Assembly (NCBI GenBank): GCA_014240065.1
Contig: JAAZXR010000031.1
Coordinates: 1 to 53,451, forward strand
DNA from: Myxococcales bacterium
Lineage (GTDB): Bacteria; Myxococcota_A; Polyangia; Nannocystales; Nannocystaceae
Direction: 5' to 3'
DNA: 53,451 nucleotides
Under the pieces are notes generated by a model. It was not told where the DNA came from, ran no database searches, and was given only the letters and a program-made list of their open reading frames with translations. Made by a program: the position numbers and the translations under genes. Positions 7,663-16,266 of the stretch are shown one piece after another (position 1 is the stretch's first letter; each line of letters starts with the position of its first letter).

Positions 7663-9207
7663 GTGAGGATCTCAGACGCGAAATGGACCGTGGAGGACGT
7701 CCTTCGAGTGGCACACAACGCGGCGACGCCCTTGGCGCTTGAGGGGGGAGCGTGGCGGGCACGCATCGAGGCCGGCGCCGCGTTCCTCCAACGCGAGCGC
7801 GAGACGAAAGGGGCGATCTACGGGGTCACGACGGGGTTCGGAGATTCGTGTGAAGTCACGGTCGCGCCCGAGCAGCATGGCCAGCTCCCGATCAACCTGA
7901 CGAGGTTCCATGGTTGTGGACTCGGGCGAGAGCTGTCCGTGGAGGCGTGCCGGGCGGTGCTCGCGACCCGCCTCGCCTCGCTCGCTCGTGGATGCTCGGG
8001 CGTCCGGGTGAGCCTCCTCGAATTTCTCGCAGACCTCATCAATCGAGACATCATTCCCGTGATTCCTGAGGAGGGCTCGGTCGGCGCGAGCGGCGATTTG
8101 ACCCCGCTCTCCTACGTCGCGGCTGTGATGCTCGGCGAGCGCCGGGTGTACTACGACGGAGGCGTGCACGATACGGGCGATGTGTTCGAGAGACTCGGCG
8201 TCGAGCCCTATCGCCTCTTGCCAAAGGAGAGCCTCGCGATCATGAACGGGACGTCGGTGATGACCGCGCTCAATTGCCTCGCATACGACAAGGCCGTGTA
8301 CCTGCAGGCGCTCGCCTGCCGTATCACCGCCCTCGCCACGGAGGCGTTGGTAGGGAATCGAGGTCACTTCGATCCGGTGTTGTTCGCGATGAAGCCGTTC
8401 CCCGGTCAGGCGGCGGCGGCGGCGCGGATCTACGGGGATCTATACCCGGTCCAGCATGATGACAGTCGCGATCACCTGCAGAATCGGTATTCGATCCGCT
8501 GCGCCCCACATGTGATCGGCGTCTTGAGCGACGCCCTCGTGTGGATGAAGGAGCATATTGAGATCGAGCTGAACTCTGTGAATGACAACCCGGTGATCGA
8601 TGTGGATGGGGAGCGGATTCTCCACGGTGGCCACTTTTATGGCGGCCATATGGCGTTCGTTGCGGACGCGCTGAAGGTGGCCGTCGCCAATGTTGCGGAT
8701 TTGCTCGACCGCCAGCTCGCGCTGCTCGTGGACTACCGGACCAGCCAGGGCCTACCGAAGTGCCTGTCGGGGGCGCAGGATGTGGACGCGAGCATCAATC
8801 ATGGACTGAAGGCGCTGCAAATCGGCGTCTCCGCGTGGACGGCTGAGGCGCTCAAGGGCACCATGCCGGCCAGCGTTTTTTCGCGGAGCACCGAGTGTCA
8901 CAACCAAGACAAGGTCAGCATGGGTACGATCGCGGCGAGGGATGCGCTGCGGGTCATCGAGCTCACCGAGCAGGTCGCCGCGGGGTGCTTGCTCTCGAGC
9001 GTGCAGGCGGTGCGGCTCCGCGAGCGGGAATCTCAGGGCTTGACCCTCACGCCCGCCCTGCGGCAGATGGTCGAGAGCGTCGCGGAGCTGGTGCCGCTGG
9101 TGGAGCAAGATCGCGCTCTCGAGGGTGAGCTTCGGATGTTGCTCAGCAAGATTGGCTCCCAGCACTGGAAACTGTACCCGTCTCAAGATGAGGAGGCGCC
9201 TCGCTAG
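7663..9207 (+). CDS. Aromatic amino acid ammonia-lyase (HAL/TAL/PAL family, MIO enzyme)
   Basis: 514 residues, full length for the histidine/tyrosine ammonia-lyase family. The Ala142-Ser143-Gly144 triad in GSVGASGDLTPLSY will cyclise to the MIO electrophile, and the catalytic Tyr loop IYGVTTGFGDS lies near 48-58. The substrate-selectivity pair in NLTRFHGCG is Phe82-His83; the His is what tyrosine-selective enzymes carry, while histidases have a different pair, so tyrosine is the best guess. In context it supplies a cinnamic or 4-coumaric type starter acid for the AMP ligase encoded upstream. Enterobacterial clusters lack it and use a benzoate-derived starter. GTG start with GAGGGA about 10 bases upstream; 33-base gap from the preceding gene, the largest inside the operon. 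Confidence 0.85.
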   Translation: MRISDAKWTVEDVLRVAHNAATPLALEGGAWRARIEAGAAFLQRERETKGAIYGVTTGFGDSCEVTVAPEQHGQLPINLTRFHGCGLGRELSVEACRAVLATRLASLARGCSGVRVSLLEFLADLINRDIIPVIPEEGSVGASGDLTPLSYVAAVMLGERRVYYDGGVHDTGDVFERLGVEPYRLLPKESLAIMNGTSVMTALNCLAYDKAVYLQALACRITALATEALVGNRGHFDPVLFAMKPFPGQAAAAARIYGDLYPVQHDDSRDHLQNRYSIRCAPHVIGVLSDALVWMKEHIEIELNSVNDNPVIDVDGERILHGGHFYGGHMAFVADALKVAVANVADLLDRQLALLVDYRTSQGLPKCLSGAQDVDASINHGLKALQIGVSAWTAEALKGTMPASVFSRSTECHNQDKVSMGTIAARDALRVIELTEQVAAGCLLSSVQAVRLRERESQGLTLTPALRQMVESVAELVPLVEQDRALEGELRMLLSKIGSQHWKLYPSQDEEAPR

Positions 9208-9626
9208 TGGAAGAATCCCGTCTCAGCGCGACGGTGACGCTCGAGGTCCCGTTTCACGACGTGGACGCCATGGAGGTCGTCTGGCACGGCCACTACTACA
9301 AATACTTCGAGATCGCTCGCACAGCCCTCGCGCGCCGGCTGGACTATGACCAGGAGGCCATGAGCGCGTCCGGATATGTCTGGCCGGTGATAGAATGTAC
9401 GTGCCGCTTCGCGCGTCCGCTGAAGTACGGGATGAAGTTCACTGTGACCGCGACCCTCATCGAATGGGAGCATCGAATGAAGATCCTCTATGTGATCCAC
9501 GAGCGCGACGGCGGTCGCCGCATGGCGCGGGGCCACAGCGTGCAGGTCGCGGTCGAACGTGAGACCGGGACGATGTGTTTCGCGTCGCCGCGCGCGCTCG
9601 TCGAGAGAGTGGAGCGGTGGACATGA
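9207..9626 (+). CDS. Hotdog acyl thioesterase (ApeK type)
   Basis: 139-residue 4-hydroxybenzoyl-CoA thioesterase family protein. The motif HDVDAMEVVWHGHYYKYFE near residues 14-32 contains the family's catalytic Asp and substrate-binding aromatic residues. It probably hydrolyses stalled or finished acyl-carrier thioesters of the polyene. GTG start overlaps the stop codon of the ammonia-lyase gene; its own stop overlaps the next ATG (ATGA). Confidence 0.8.
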   Translation: MEESRLSATVTLEVPFHDVDAMEVVWHGHYYKYFEIARTALARRLDYDQEAMSASGYVWPVIECTCRFARPLKYGMKFTVTATLIEWEHRMKILYVIHERDGGRRMARGHSVQVAVERETGTMCFASPRALVERVERWT

Positions 9627-10273
9627 ATTCCTGTGTGCTCCTGCTCGCGGCGGTGTTGAACCCAGGGGTGACGTCCGCGAAGGAGCCGCCGTCGACCCTG
9701 TACGCGCATCCGGTCGACGAGTCTGATCCCGACCTGCGCGCGGTACAAGCTCGGCTCGCGGCCGTGATCCACGTGCGATCAGAGTTCACCCAAACGAAGC
9801 GCATGAAGGCGCTCGCGCGGCCATTGGAGTCGCGCGGTACGGTCCTCGTGGCCGACGACCTCGGCGTCGTGTGGCAGGTGGAGCATCCGGTCACGAGCAG
9901 CGTTGTCATCAGCAGCGGGGAGATGGTCCATGTGGATGAGGCCGGCCGCAAGCGGACGATGAAGCCGTCCAGAAAACCGATCTTGTTTCGGGTGATGACC
10001 GCATTCGTCGCCGTATTGAGGGGGGACACAGCGTCCATCGCGCGGGAGTTTGAGCTGTACTTCGCGACGACCGATACGGGGTGGGAGATTGGACTCACGC
10101 CGAAGCAGCGGCTGGTCAAGCGGGCCATCCGTGACATCACGTTGCGGGGTTCGGAGACGATCGAGCAGATCCGAATCCGCGAGCCGAACGGAGACTCGAC
10201 CGTCATCGACTTGTCGTCCATCGACACAAACCACGAGTTGACCCCCGATGAACGGCGCCTATTCCCAAGGTGA
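9623..10273 (+). CDS. LolA-like outer-membrane lipoprotein carrier (ApeL type)
   Basis: Exported protein of 216 residues: a short signal peptide ending near SAKE (about residue 20), then a LolA-type unclosed beta-barrel. The stretch SEFTQTKRMKALARPLESRG near 54-73 and the following VWQVEHP (about 85-91) match LolA, where the hydrophobic barrel accepts an acyl chain in the periplasm. In this operon it should ferry the lipid-linked polyene from the inner membrane to the outer membrane together with the exporter encoded next. ATG at 9623 gives the signal peptide; an upstream in-frame start would lie within the thioesterase gene. It overlaps the exporter gene by 26 bases. Confidence 0.75.
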   Translation: MNSCVLLLAAVLNPGVTSAKEPPSTLYAHPVDESDPDLRAVQARLAAVIHVRSEFTQTKRMKALARPLESRGTVLVADDLGVVWQVEHPVTSSVVISSGEMVHVDEAGRKRTMKPSRKPILFRVMTAFVAVLRGDTASIAREFELYFATTDTGWEIGLTPKQRLVKRAIRDITLRGSETIEQIRIREPNGDSTVIDLSSIDTNHELTPDERRLFPR

Positions 10274-12605
10274 TCTGAAACGGCTGTTCCGTCTCTGGTG
10301 TCTGCTCATGCTCGTGGCGGCGTCGGTTCTGACGTGGCGCTGGAGTCGTGGTGTAGAGATCGACAGCAACATCCTCCACCTGCTCCCGGCCACGGAGCGA
10401 GATACGGTCGTGGAGGAGATCGTCGAGCAATTTGCGCAGAAGGGCACGACGCGGAGCGTGTTTTTGGTGAGCGGTCTCGAACGAGAACAGCTCCTCGCAG
10501 CGGGCGATGAGCTTGCGCGTCAGCTCGAAGCCCCGCGAGTCTTCCGGGACGTCCAATTTCGCGTGGGAGACGACGTGGGAAAGGCGACCTACGATCTGTA
10601 TTTTCCTCACCGCTACGTCACGCTGTCGCCGAGCACGCGGGCGCTGCTGGACGCCCCCCACGCCGGGACGGAGATCCTGGCGCGAGCGCGGCGCACACTC
10701 TACGCGCCGGTGGCGACGTTCAACTCGGAGCTTCTTGAGAGCGACCCGCTGCTGTTGTTCCCTGACTTCATCGACGGGCTCTCTGGCTCACGGGACGGCT
10801 GGAGCGTCGTGGATGGAGCCGTCATCATCGAGCACGCGGGCGTGGAGTACGCGATGGTCACCGCCATCGCTCGCGACAGCGCATTCTCTCGAGAGGCTCA
10901 GCGCACGTTGACGCCCGTGGTCGGCGCCGCGATAGCGCACGTCGTCGCTGATTTTCCTGAGGTTCGAGTCCTCCGAGGAGGAGCGCTCAAGTTCGCGACG
11001 GAGGCGGCGGAGACCGCCGAGCGTGAGGCGGGGATGATCGGGATTGGCTCCATGATCGGCGTGATGGTCCTCATGGGGCTGACGTTTCGTTCCCTTCGTC
11101 AACTTGCGTTGGGGGTGCTCTCACTCGCGGCCGGGTTCTTGTGTGCTGCGAGCGCGACATTTCTCTTCTTCGACCGCGTGCATCTCGTGACGCTTGGTTT
11201 TGGAGCGAGTCTTCTCGGCGTCTGTATCGACTACTCGTTTCATTTTTTCTGTGAGCACCTCGCGCACGCGGGGCAGAGCGGGCCGCGCACACTTCGCCGG
11301 GTTTTTGCGGCGATCAGCCTCGGCGCGTTGACGAGCGCGATCGGGTACGCCGCCTTGAGTTTGTCTCCATTTCCGGGCCTGCGACAGATGACGGTGTTCT
11401 CGTGTTTCGGCCTCTTTGGCGCCTACGCGACAGTCTGCTGCGTATTCCCGCTGCTCAGCGCATCGCGGGGATCTGCGCGAGCGCCGCTCTTGTTGCGGGG
11501 TGCGGGGCGTTCGCTCGGAGCCATTCGCGCGTTGGGCCGCGCCCGAGGTCTCGCCATCCTCGGGGTGATGGCGCTCGTGTGCCTCCCGGCGCTCGCGCGA
11601 CTAAAGACCGACGACGATATTCGGCTATTGCAGTCGTCGAACGCGGCGCTGCTCGGGGAGGAAGCGGAGGTCCGCGCTGTGGTGGGGGGGGGAGACTTCA
11701 GTCGCTTCATCGTCGTGGAAGGGGAGACCGAGGAGGAGGTGCTCGAGCGTGAGCTCGCGGTTCGAGAGCTGCTGGATGCGCTCGTGGGACGGGAAGAAAT
11801 CGGCGCCTACTTCGCGGTATCTGCGTCCGTGCCTCCCGTGTCGCAGCAGCGACGTGACGCGAGGAAATTGGCGACCGCGCTCTCGAGCAATCGGAGGTCT
11901 GTCGACGCTTATTTCATGGAGATAGGATTCAGTGAGCGCGCGTCGTCAGGGATGTGGTCCGCGCTGGGAGCTCCGGAGCCTTCAGCGCTCAAGGTGCGGG
12001 CGTGGTTGGAGAGCCCCGCATCGTTCGCGCAGCGCGATTTGTGGATCGGGGAGACGAGCCGCGGGGTGGCCTCGGTCATCATGCTGCAGGATGTGCGCGA
12101 CGAGGCGTCGCTTGAGGCGATAGAAGGATCGAACGTGAGCTACGTCAACAAGGTCGCCGATATCTCACGGTTGCTGAGGCTGTACCGGACGAAGGCGGCG
12201 GGCTTGGCTGGGTTCGCATACCTGGCGATCTTCCTATTTCTCGTGGTGCGTTACGGCGTGCGGTTGGGAATCTGCGCGAGCGTGCCGTCTGTCATGGCCG
12301 CGTTGTCGGTGTTTGGGGTCTTCGGCTACCTGGAATTCCCGTTGAATATTTTCCACATGCTTGGTTTACTCCTGGTCTTGGGGATCAGTGTGGACTACGC
12401 GATTTTTCTAGCCGAGTCACGGGAGGCACCGAACGCCACCCTGCTCGCGGTCACCCTCTCTGGCATCACGACGCTGCTCTCTTTTGGCCTGCTCGCGTGG
12501 AGCGAGACGCCCTTCTTACATGGGTTCGGTAGCGCCGTGTTGATCGGCGTATGCGTCGCGTTCCTCACCGCTCCGCTCGCCGTGCTCGCAGTAGGGAGAC
12601 CATAA
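10248..12605 (+). CDS. MMPL/RND-family exporter (ApeM type)
   Basis: Inner-membrane transporter of 785 residues with the classic arrangement of one N-terminal helix (about 12-30), a large periplasmic loop, a block of five to six helices (about 260-400), a second periplasmic loop and a final helix block (about 645-780). This is the MMPL/sterol-sensing fold used by aryl-polyene, flexirubin and mycobacterial lipid exporters. It should flip or extract the pigment for handover to the LolA-like protein. The ATG at 10248 lies inside the preceding frame; overlap is usual in this operon. Confidence 0.85.
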   Translation: MNGAYSQGDLKRLFRLWCLLMLVAASVLTWRWSRGVEIDSNILHLLPATERDTVVEEIVEQFAQKGTTRSVFLVSGLEREQLLAAGDELARQLEAPRVFRDVQFRVGDDVGKATYDLYFPHRYVTLSPSTRALLDAPHAGTEILARARRTLYAPVATFNSELLESDPLLLFPDFIDGLSGSRDGWSVVDGAVIIEHAGVEYAMVTAIARDSAFSREAQRTLTPVVGAAIAHVVADFPEVRVLRGGALKFATEAAETAEREAGMIGIGSMIGVMVLMGLTFRSLRQLALGVLSLAAGFLCAASATFLFFDRVHLVTLGFGASLLGVCIDYSFHFFCEHLAHAGQSGPRTLRRVFAAISLGALTSAIGYAALSLSPFPGLRQMTVFSCFGLFGAYATVCCVFPLLSASRGSARAPLLLRGAGRSLGAIRALGRARGLAILGVMALVCLPALARLKTDDDIRLLQSSNAALLGEEAEVRAVVGGGDFSRFIVVEGETEEEVLERELAVRELLDALVGREEIGAYFAVSASVPPVSQQRRDARKLATALSSNRRSVDAYFMEIGFSERASSGMWSALGAPEPSALKVRAWLESPASFAQRDLWIGETSRGVASVIMLQDVRDEASLEAIEGSNVSYVNKVADISRLLRLYRTKAAGLAGFAYLAIFLFLVVRYGVRLGICASVPSVMAALSVFGVFGYLEFPLNIFHMLGLLLVLGISVDYAIFLAESREAPNATLLAVTLSGITTLLSFGLLAWSETPFLHGFGSAVLIGVCVAFLTAPLAVLAVGRP

Positions 12606-13852
12606 TGGAGCGCCCGAACGTGCTCGTGATCGGCGCTGGGCCGGCAGGGAGCTGCGCCGCCGCGATGCTGGCGAAGGGCGGGCTGTCCGTGCAGGTTGTT
12701 GAAGCTCAGCAGTTTCCACGCTTTGTGATCGGCGAGAGCTTGCTCCCGCAGTGTATGGACATCCTCGCAGAAGCTGGGCTCGTGGAACGGGTCGAGCAGG
12801 CGGGATATCAGATAAAAACTGGGGGGACCTTCCGTCACCGTGAAAAGACGGAGATCTTTGATTTCTCACAGACCTTCACGGATGGCTGGGACTATACGTA
12901 TCAGGTGATGCGCGATCGTTTCGATCAGCTCCTCGTCGATGGCGCGAAGGAGATGGGAGCGCAGGTCGCCTTTGGGCACCGCGTGGAATCTGTGGACTTC
13001 GGCGGTGACGCGCCGACCGTGGTCGTCGCCTCGGAGGGCGGAGAGTCACACACTGTTCGGCCGGAGTTCGTGATCGACGCCAGCGGCTACGGGCGTGTAT
13101 TGCCGAGGCTCCTTGGGTTGGAGGCGAGCGCAGGGATGGCAGGGCGCACCTCCGTTTTTTGTCACATCCGCGACGATGGGGAGCTCGCCCTCGACTATCG
13201 CCGGATCTCAATCCTCATTCACCCGGAGATTCACGAGGTTTGGTACTGGCATATTCCGCTTCACGCGGGGCGATCATCGGTGGGAGTGGTCGGACCTGAT
13301 AGCTACTTCGAGCGCTTCGGAGGGGACCATGAGGCGGCGCTTCGGACCGCGATGAGCGAGCTCTCCGATTTTGCTCAAGCGTTCCCAACTCCAGAGTTCT
13401 TGTTCCCTGTTCAGCGGAAGACGGCCTTCGCGAAGGCGGTGAGCCGGATGTGTGGCCCTGGGTACGCGATCTTGGGTAACGCCGGGGAGTTTCTCGATCC
13501 TGTGTTTTCGTCCGGGGTGACCGTCGCGCTCAAGTCGGCGAGTCTCGCGAGCCGCGCCCTGCTACGAGAACGGGCCGGGGAGACGGTGGACTGGGAGCAG
13601 GCGTATGAGGCGGAGTTACGGCGCGGAATTGACGTGTTCAAAACCTACGTCAACGCCTGGTATGGCGGTACGCTCCAGCGGATCTTCTTCGCTGAACAGA
13701 AGGTAGAATCGGTCAAGCGCAAGATCTGTTCGGTGCTCGCGGGCTACGCTTGGGATCGTGACAACGAATACGTAGCCAGTCACGCGCGGGTCATGCAGGC
13801 GCTGGGGAGTCTCTTCGGGGGAGAGGGCGCGAGCGGGCGTCTCGACCAGTAG
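12605..13852 (+). CDS. Flavin-dependent halogenase-like oxidoreductase
   Basis: 415-residue single-component flavoprotein. The N-terminus VLVIGAGPAGSCAA is a Rossmann FAD site, GESLLPQC follows near 43-50, and WYWHIP at 213-218 fits the WxWxIP pattern of FADH2-dependent halogenases. Geranylgeranyl reductases and hydroxylases of the same superfamily usually lack that motif, so chlorination or hydroxylation of the aromatic head group or polyene chain are both possible. I cannot locate the halogenase active-site lysine with confidence. No flavin reductase is encoded nearby. The ATG follows directly on the exporter stop (TAATGG), and a more upstream start would lie in the exporter gene. Confidence 0.75.
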   Translation: MERPNVLVIGAGPAGSCAAAMLAKGGLSVQVVEAQQFPRFVIGESLLPQCMDILAEAGLVERVEQAGYQIKTGGTFRHREKTEIFDFSQTFTDGWDYTYQVMRDRFDQLLVDGAKEMGAQVAFGHRVESVDFGGDAPTVVVASEGGESHTVRPEFVIDASGYGRVLPRLLGLEASAGMAGRTSVFCHIRDDGELALDYRRISILIHPEIHEVWYWHIPLHAGRSSVGVVGPDSYFERFGGDHEAALRTAMSELSDFAQAFPTPEFLFPVQRKTAFAKAVSRMCGPGYAILGNAGEFLDPVFSSGVTVALKSASLASRALLRERAGETVDWEQAYEAELRRGIDVFKTYVNAWYGGTLQRIFFAEQKVESVKRKICSVLAGYAWDRDNEYVASHARVMQALGSLFGGEGASGRLDQ

Positions 13853-15075
13853 TGGATCAGATGGTGAACGGACGGATACATGATGCCGAGAGATGTGTGC
13901 TGGCTGCCCACGGCACGGTGAGCGCGGTCGGCCGGGGATCTGCGGAGGTGCGCCGGTGCCTTCGCGGGCTGGAGATGCCAGATTTTCAGGTGCTCGGCGA
14001 CGTGCTGCCCTCACGGGAGGTGTTGTTCGGTGCGGTGCGAGGAGACCTGCCCAATACTCCTGAGCATCTCTCGCGCTACGACAGCCGGAATTCTCGGCTG
14101 CTCTTGGCCGCATACCACCAGATCGATGCTGAGGCCGCTCACGCCGTTGAGCGCTGGGGAGCGCGCCGTGTGGGGGTCGTCCTGGGAACGAGCACCTCGG
14201 GGATCTCCGCCGGCGAGGCGGCGATATCACAGTTCACGGAGACTGGTACGTGGCCCGAGGGCTTCGACTACGTGTCGCAGGAGATGGGGGCTCCCGCCAA
14301 ACTCATCGCGGAGTATGTGGGCGTTCGCGGGCCCGCTTATTCAATCTCAACGGCGTGCTCGTCCAGCGCGCACGCTCTCGCGAGCGCGCGCGGGTTGATT
14401 CGCGCGGGGATCTGCGACGCCGTGATCACGGGTGGAGTGGACTCCTATTGTCGAATGACGCTCGCTGGGTTCGCGTCGCTCAACCTGGTCGGCCATGGGC
14501 GCACCAACCCCATGTCCGCGAACCGCGACGGCATCAACATCGGGGAGGCCGCGTCCGTGTTCTTGATGACACGCGGAGGTGAGGGGCCTGAGCTTGTCGG
14601 CGCGGGGAGCTCGAGCGACGCCTATCATATGTCGTCACCGGAGCCCAACGGGGCGGGCGCGCTGGCGAGCATGAGGGCGGCGCTCGCTGACGCGGGACTC
14701 TCGAGCGCCGACATCTCCTACGTCAACTTGCATGGCACGGGGACCGTGCAAAACGACGCGATGGAGAGTCTGGCTGTCGCCGAACTGTTTGGTGACACCC
14801 GGTGCAGCTCGACCAAGCCCCTGACAGGCCACACGCTCGGGGCGGCCGGAGCGCTGGAGCTTGGGCTGTGCTGGGAGATGCTGGAGAGCCCGGGCCCGTC
14901 GTACTCGCTGCCGGTGCATCATTGGGATGAGGTGAGAGACCCTAGCTTGGCGCCCGTGCAGCTTGTGACGCCACTGACGCGAGAACTGTCGCAGGGTGTC
15001 CGCCGCTACGTGTTGAGTAATTCGTTCGCCTTTGGTGGTAACAATTGTAGCCTAATTCTAGGAGCGCGAACGTGA
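13852..15075 (+). CDS. Beta-ketoacyl-ACP synthase (ApeO type)
   Basis: Elongating ketosynthase of 407 residues with the nucleophile Cys169 in STACSSSAHA, the first His in NLHGTGT and the second in GHTLGAAG, so the Cys-His-His triad is complete. It has a longer, unusual N-terminus compared with FabF (about 75 residues before the core). It probably pairs with the short chain-length-factor protein encoded first in the operon. GTG start overlaps the preceding TAG. Confidence 0.85.
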   Translation: MDQMVNGRIHDAERCVLAAHGTVSAVGRGSAEVRRCLRGLEMPDFQVLGDVLPSREVLFGAVRGDLPNTPEHLSRYDSRNSRLLLAAYHQIDAEAAHAVERWGARRVGVVLGTSTSGISAGEAAISQFTETGTWPEGFDYVSQEMGAPAKLIAEYVGVRGPAYSISTACSSSAHALASARGLIRAGICDAVITGGVDSYCRMTLAGFASLNLVGHGRTNPMSANRDGINIGEAASVFLMTRGGEGPELVGAGSSSDAYHMSSPEPNGAGALASMRAALADAGLSSADISYVNLHGTGTVQNDAMESLAVAELFGDTRCSSTKPLTGHTLGAAGALELGLCWEMLESPGPSYSLPVHHWDEVRDPSLAPVQLVTPLTRELSQGVRRYVLSNSFAFGGNNCSLILGART

Positions 15076-15536
15076 GCGACGTAGCAGCCGTGACAGCGAT
15101 TACCGATCTCATCCCGCACCAGGGCCGGATGGTCTTGTTGGATTCCCTCATCGAACACACGGAGGAGAGGACCGTGTGTCGCGTCGTGATCGGCCGCGGC
15201 TCGATGTTCATCGACGAGCGAGGAATCGTGCCGAATTGGGTGGGGATTGAATACATCGCGCAGACAATCGCGGCCTACTCTGGCTGCGAGGCCATCCGGC
15301 GCGGTGACCCAGTATCGGTTGGGTTCTTGTTGGGGACTCGAACCCTGCGGTTCCACGCGCCTCATTTCTCGTGCGGGCAGCGCTTGCTCGTAGAAGCGTG
15401 GAGCCGATGGAGCAACGAAGAGCTGGGCGCGTTCGACGGCTCAATCCGTGATGAGACGAGCGGCGCGCTCATGGTTGAGGGGAGGGTGACCGTCTATCAG
15501 CCGCGTGAACCAGAGGCATTTCTAAATGGTGGATGA
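15072..15536 (+). CDS. 3-hydroxyacyl-ACP dehydratase (ApeP type)
   Basis: FabZ/ApeP-like hotdog protein of 154 residues. ITDLIPHQGRMVLLDSLIEH (about 11-30) contains the catalytic His region of the family, and GIEYIAQTIAAYSG near 57-70 the central helix. With the dehydratase domain of the ligase fusion this makes two dehydratases, which in E. coli aryl-polyene synthesis work as a heterodimer (ApeI/ApeP). GTG start overlaps the preceding stop (GTGA), and the C-terminus overlaps the ketoreductase gene by 11 bases. Confidence 0.85.
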   Translation: MSDVAAVTAITDLIPHQGRMVLLDSLIEHTEERTVCRVVIGRGSMFIDERGIVPNWVGIEYIAQTIAAYSGCEAIRRGDPVSVGFLLGTRTLRFHAPHFSCGQRLLVEAWSRWSNEELGAFDGSIRDETSGALMVEGRVTVYQPREPEAFLNGG

Positions 15537-16266
15537 AGCAAAACGGTGGGTGTTGGTGACCGGCTCGAGTCGGGGCATTGGGCGAGCGATCGCGCGGAGG
15601 CTCGCGGGCTCCGGCTTTCACGTGGTCGTACACTGCCGCGGTAACGTCGATGCCGCGCGCGAGACGGTCGCCGCTGTACAGCGCGCGGGTGTCGAGGCGA
15701 GGATGCTTCAATTTGACGTCTGTGATCGAGACCACGCGCGGGCGACGATTGAGGCCGATATGGCGGCCCATGGCGCGTATTACGGCGTCGTCTGCAACGC
15801 AGGGATCACCGCAGATGCGGCGTTCCCCGCGATGAGCGCGGAGCAATGGGATGGCGTGGTCGCGACGGCGCTGCATGGGTTTTACAACGTGCTCCATCCG
15901 ACCGTGATGCCGATGATTCGACGGCGCGACGGCGGGCGAATTGTGACGATTTCGTCGGTCTCCGGGCTCGTGGGAAATCGTGGTCAGGTGAACTACAGCG
16001 CCGCGAAGTCTGGAGTCATGGGCGCGACCAAGGCGCTCGCGCTCGAGCTCGCGAAGCGCCAGATCACCGTGAATTGTGTCGCGCCAGGCTTAATCGAGAC
16101 GGACATCGTGGCAGAGGATCTCCCCGTCGAAGAAATTCTCAAGGCCGTCCCGATGCGCCGGATGGGGAGCCCCGAGGAGGTCGCGGGGGTGGTCGGGTTC
16201 CTGTTCTCGTCGGAGGCGTCGTATGTGACGCGTCAGGTGATCTCTGTGAACGGAGGACTTATTTAA
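15526..16266 (+). CDS. 3-oxoacyl-ACP reductase (FabG/ApeQ type)
   Basis: Short-chain dehydrogenase of 246 residues. Cofactor motif TGSSRGIGRAIA near 11-22 with an Arg after the Ser pair suggests NADPH. Catalytic Ser is in ISSVSG (near 144-149) and Tyr157/Lys161 are in YSAAKSG. It reduces the beta-keto group formed at each extension round before dehydration to the conjugated double bond. Its stop TAA shares the A with the next ATG. Confidence 0.9.
   Translation: MVDEAKRWVLVTGSSRGIGRAIARRLAGSGFHVVVHCRGNVDAARETVAAVQRAGVEARMLQFDVCDRDHARATIEADMAAHGAYYGVVCNAGITADAAFPAMSAEQWDGVVATALHGFYNVLHPTVMPMIRRRDGGRIVTISSVSGLVGNRGQVNYSAAKSGVMGATKALALELAKRQITVNCVAPGLIETDIVAEDLPVEEILKAVPMRRMGSPEEVAGVVGFLFSSEASYVTRQVISVNGGLI

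Noticed and set aside
15846-16265. Upstream extension of the last ketosynthase into the ketoreductase gene
   Set aside because: Out of frame with the ketoreductase; the translation is Arg/Gly-rich. The ATG at 16266 directly precedes the conserved ketosynthase N-terminus.
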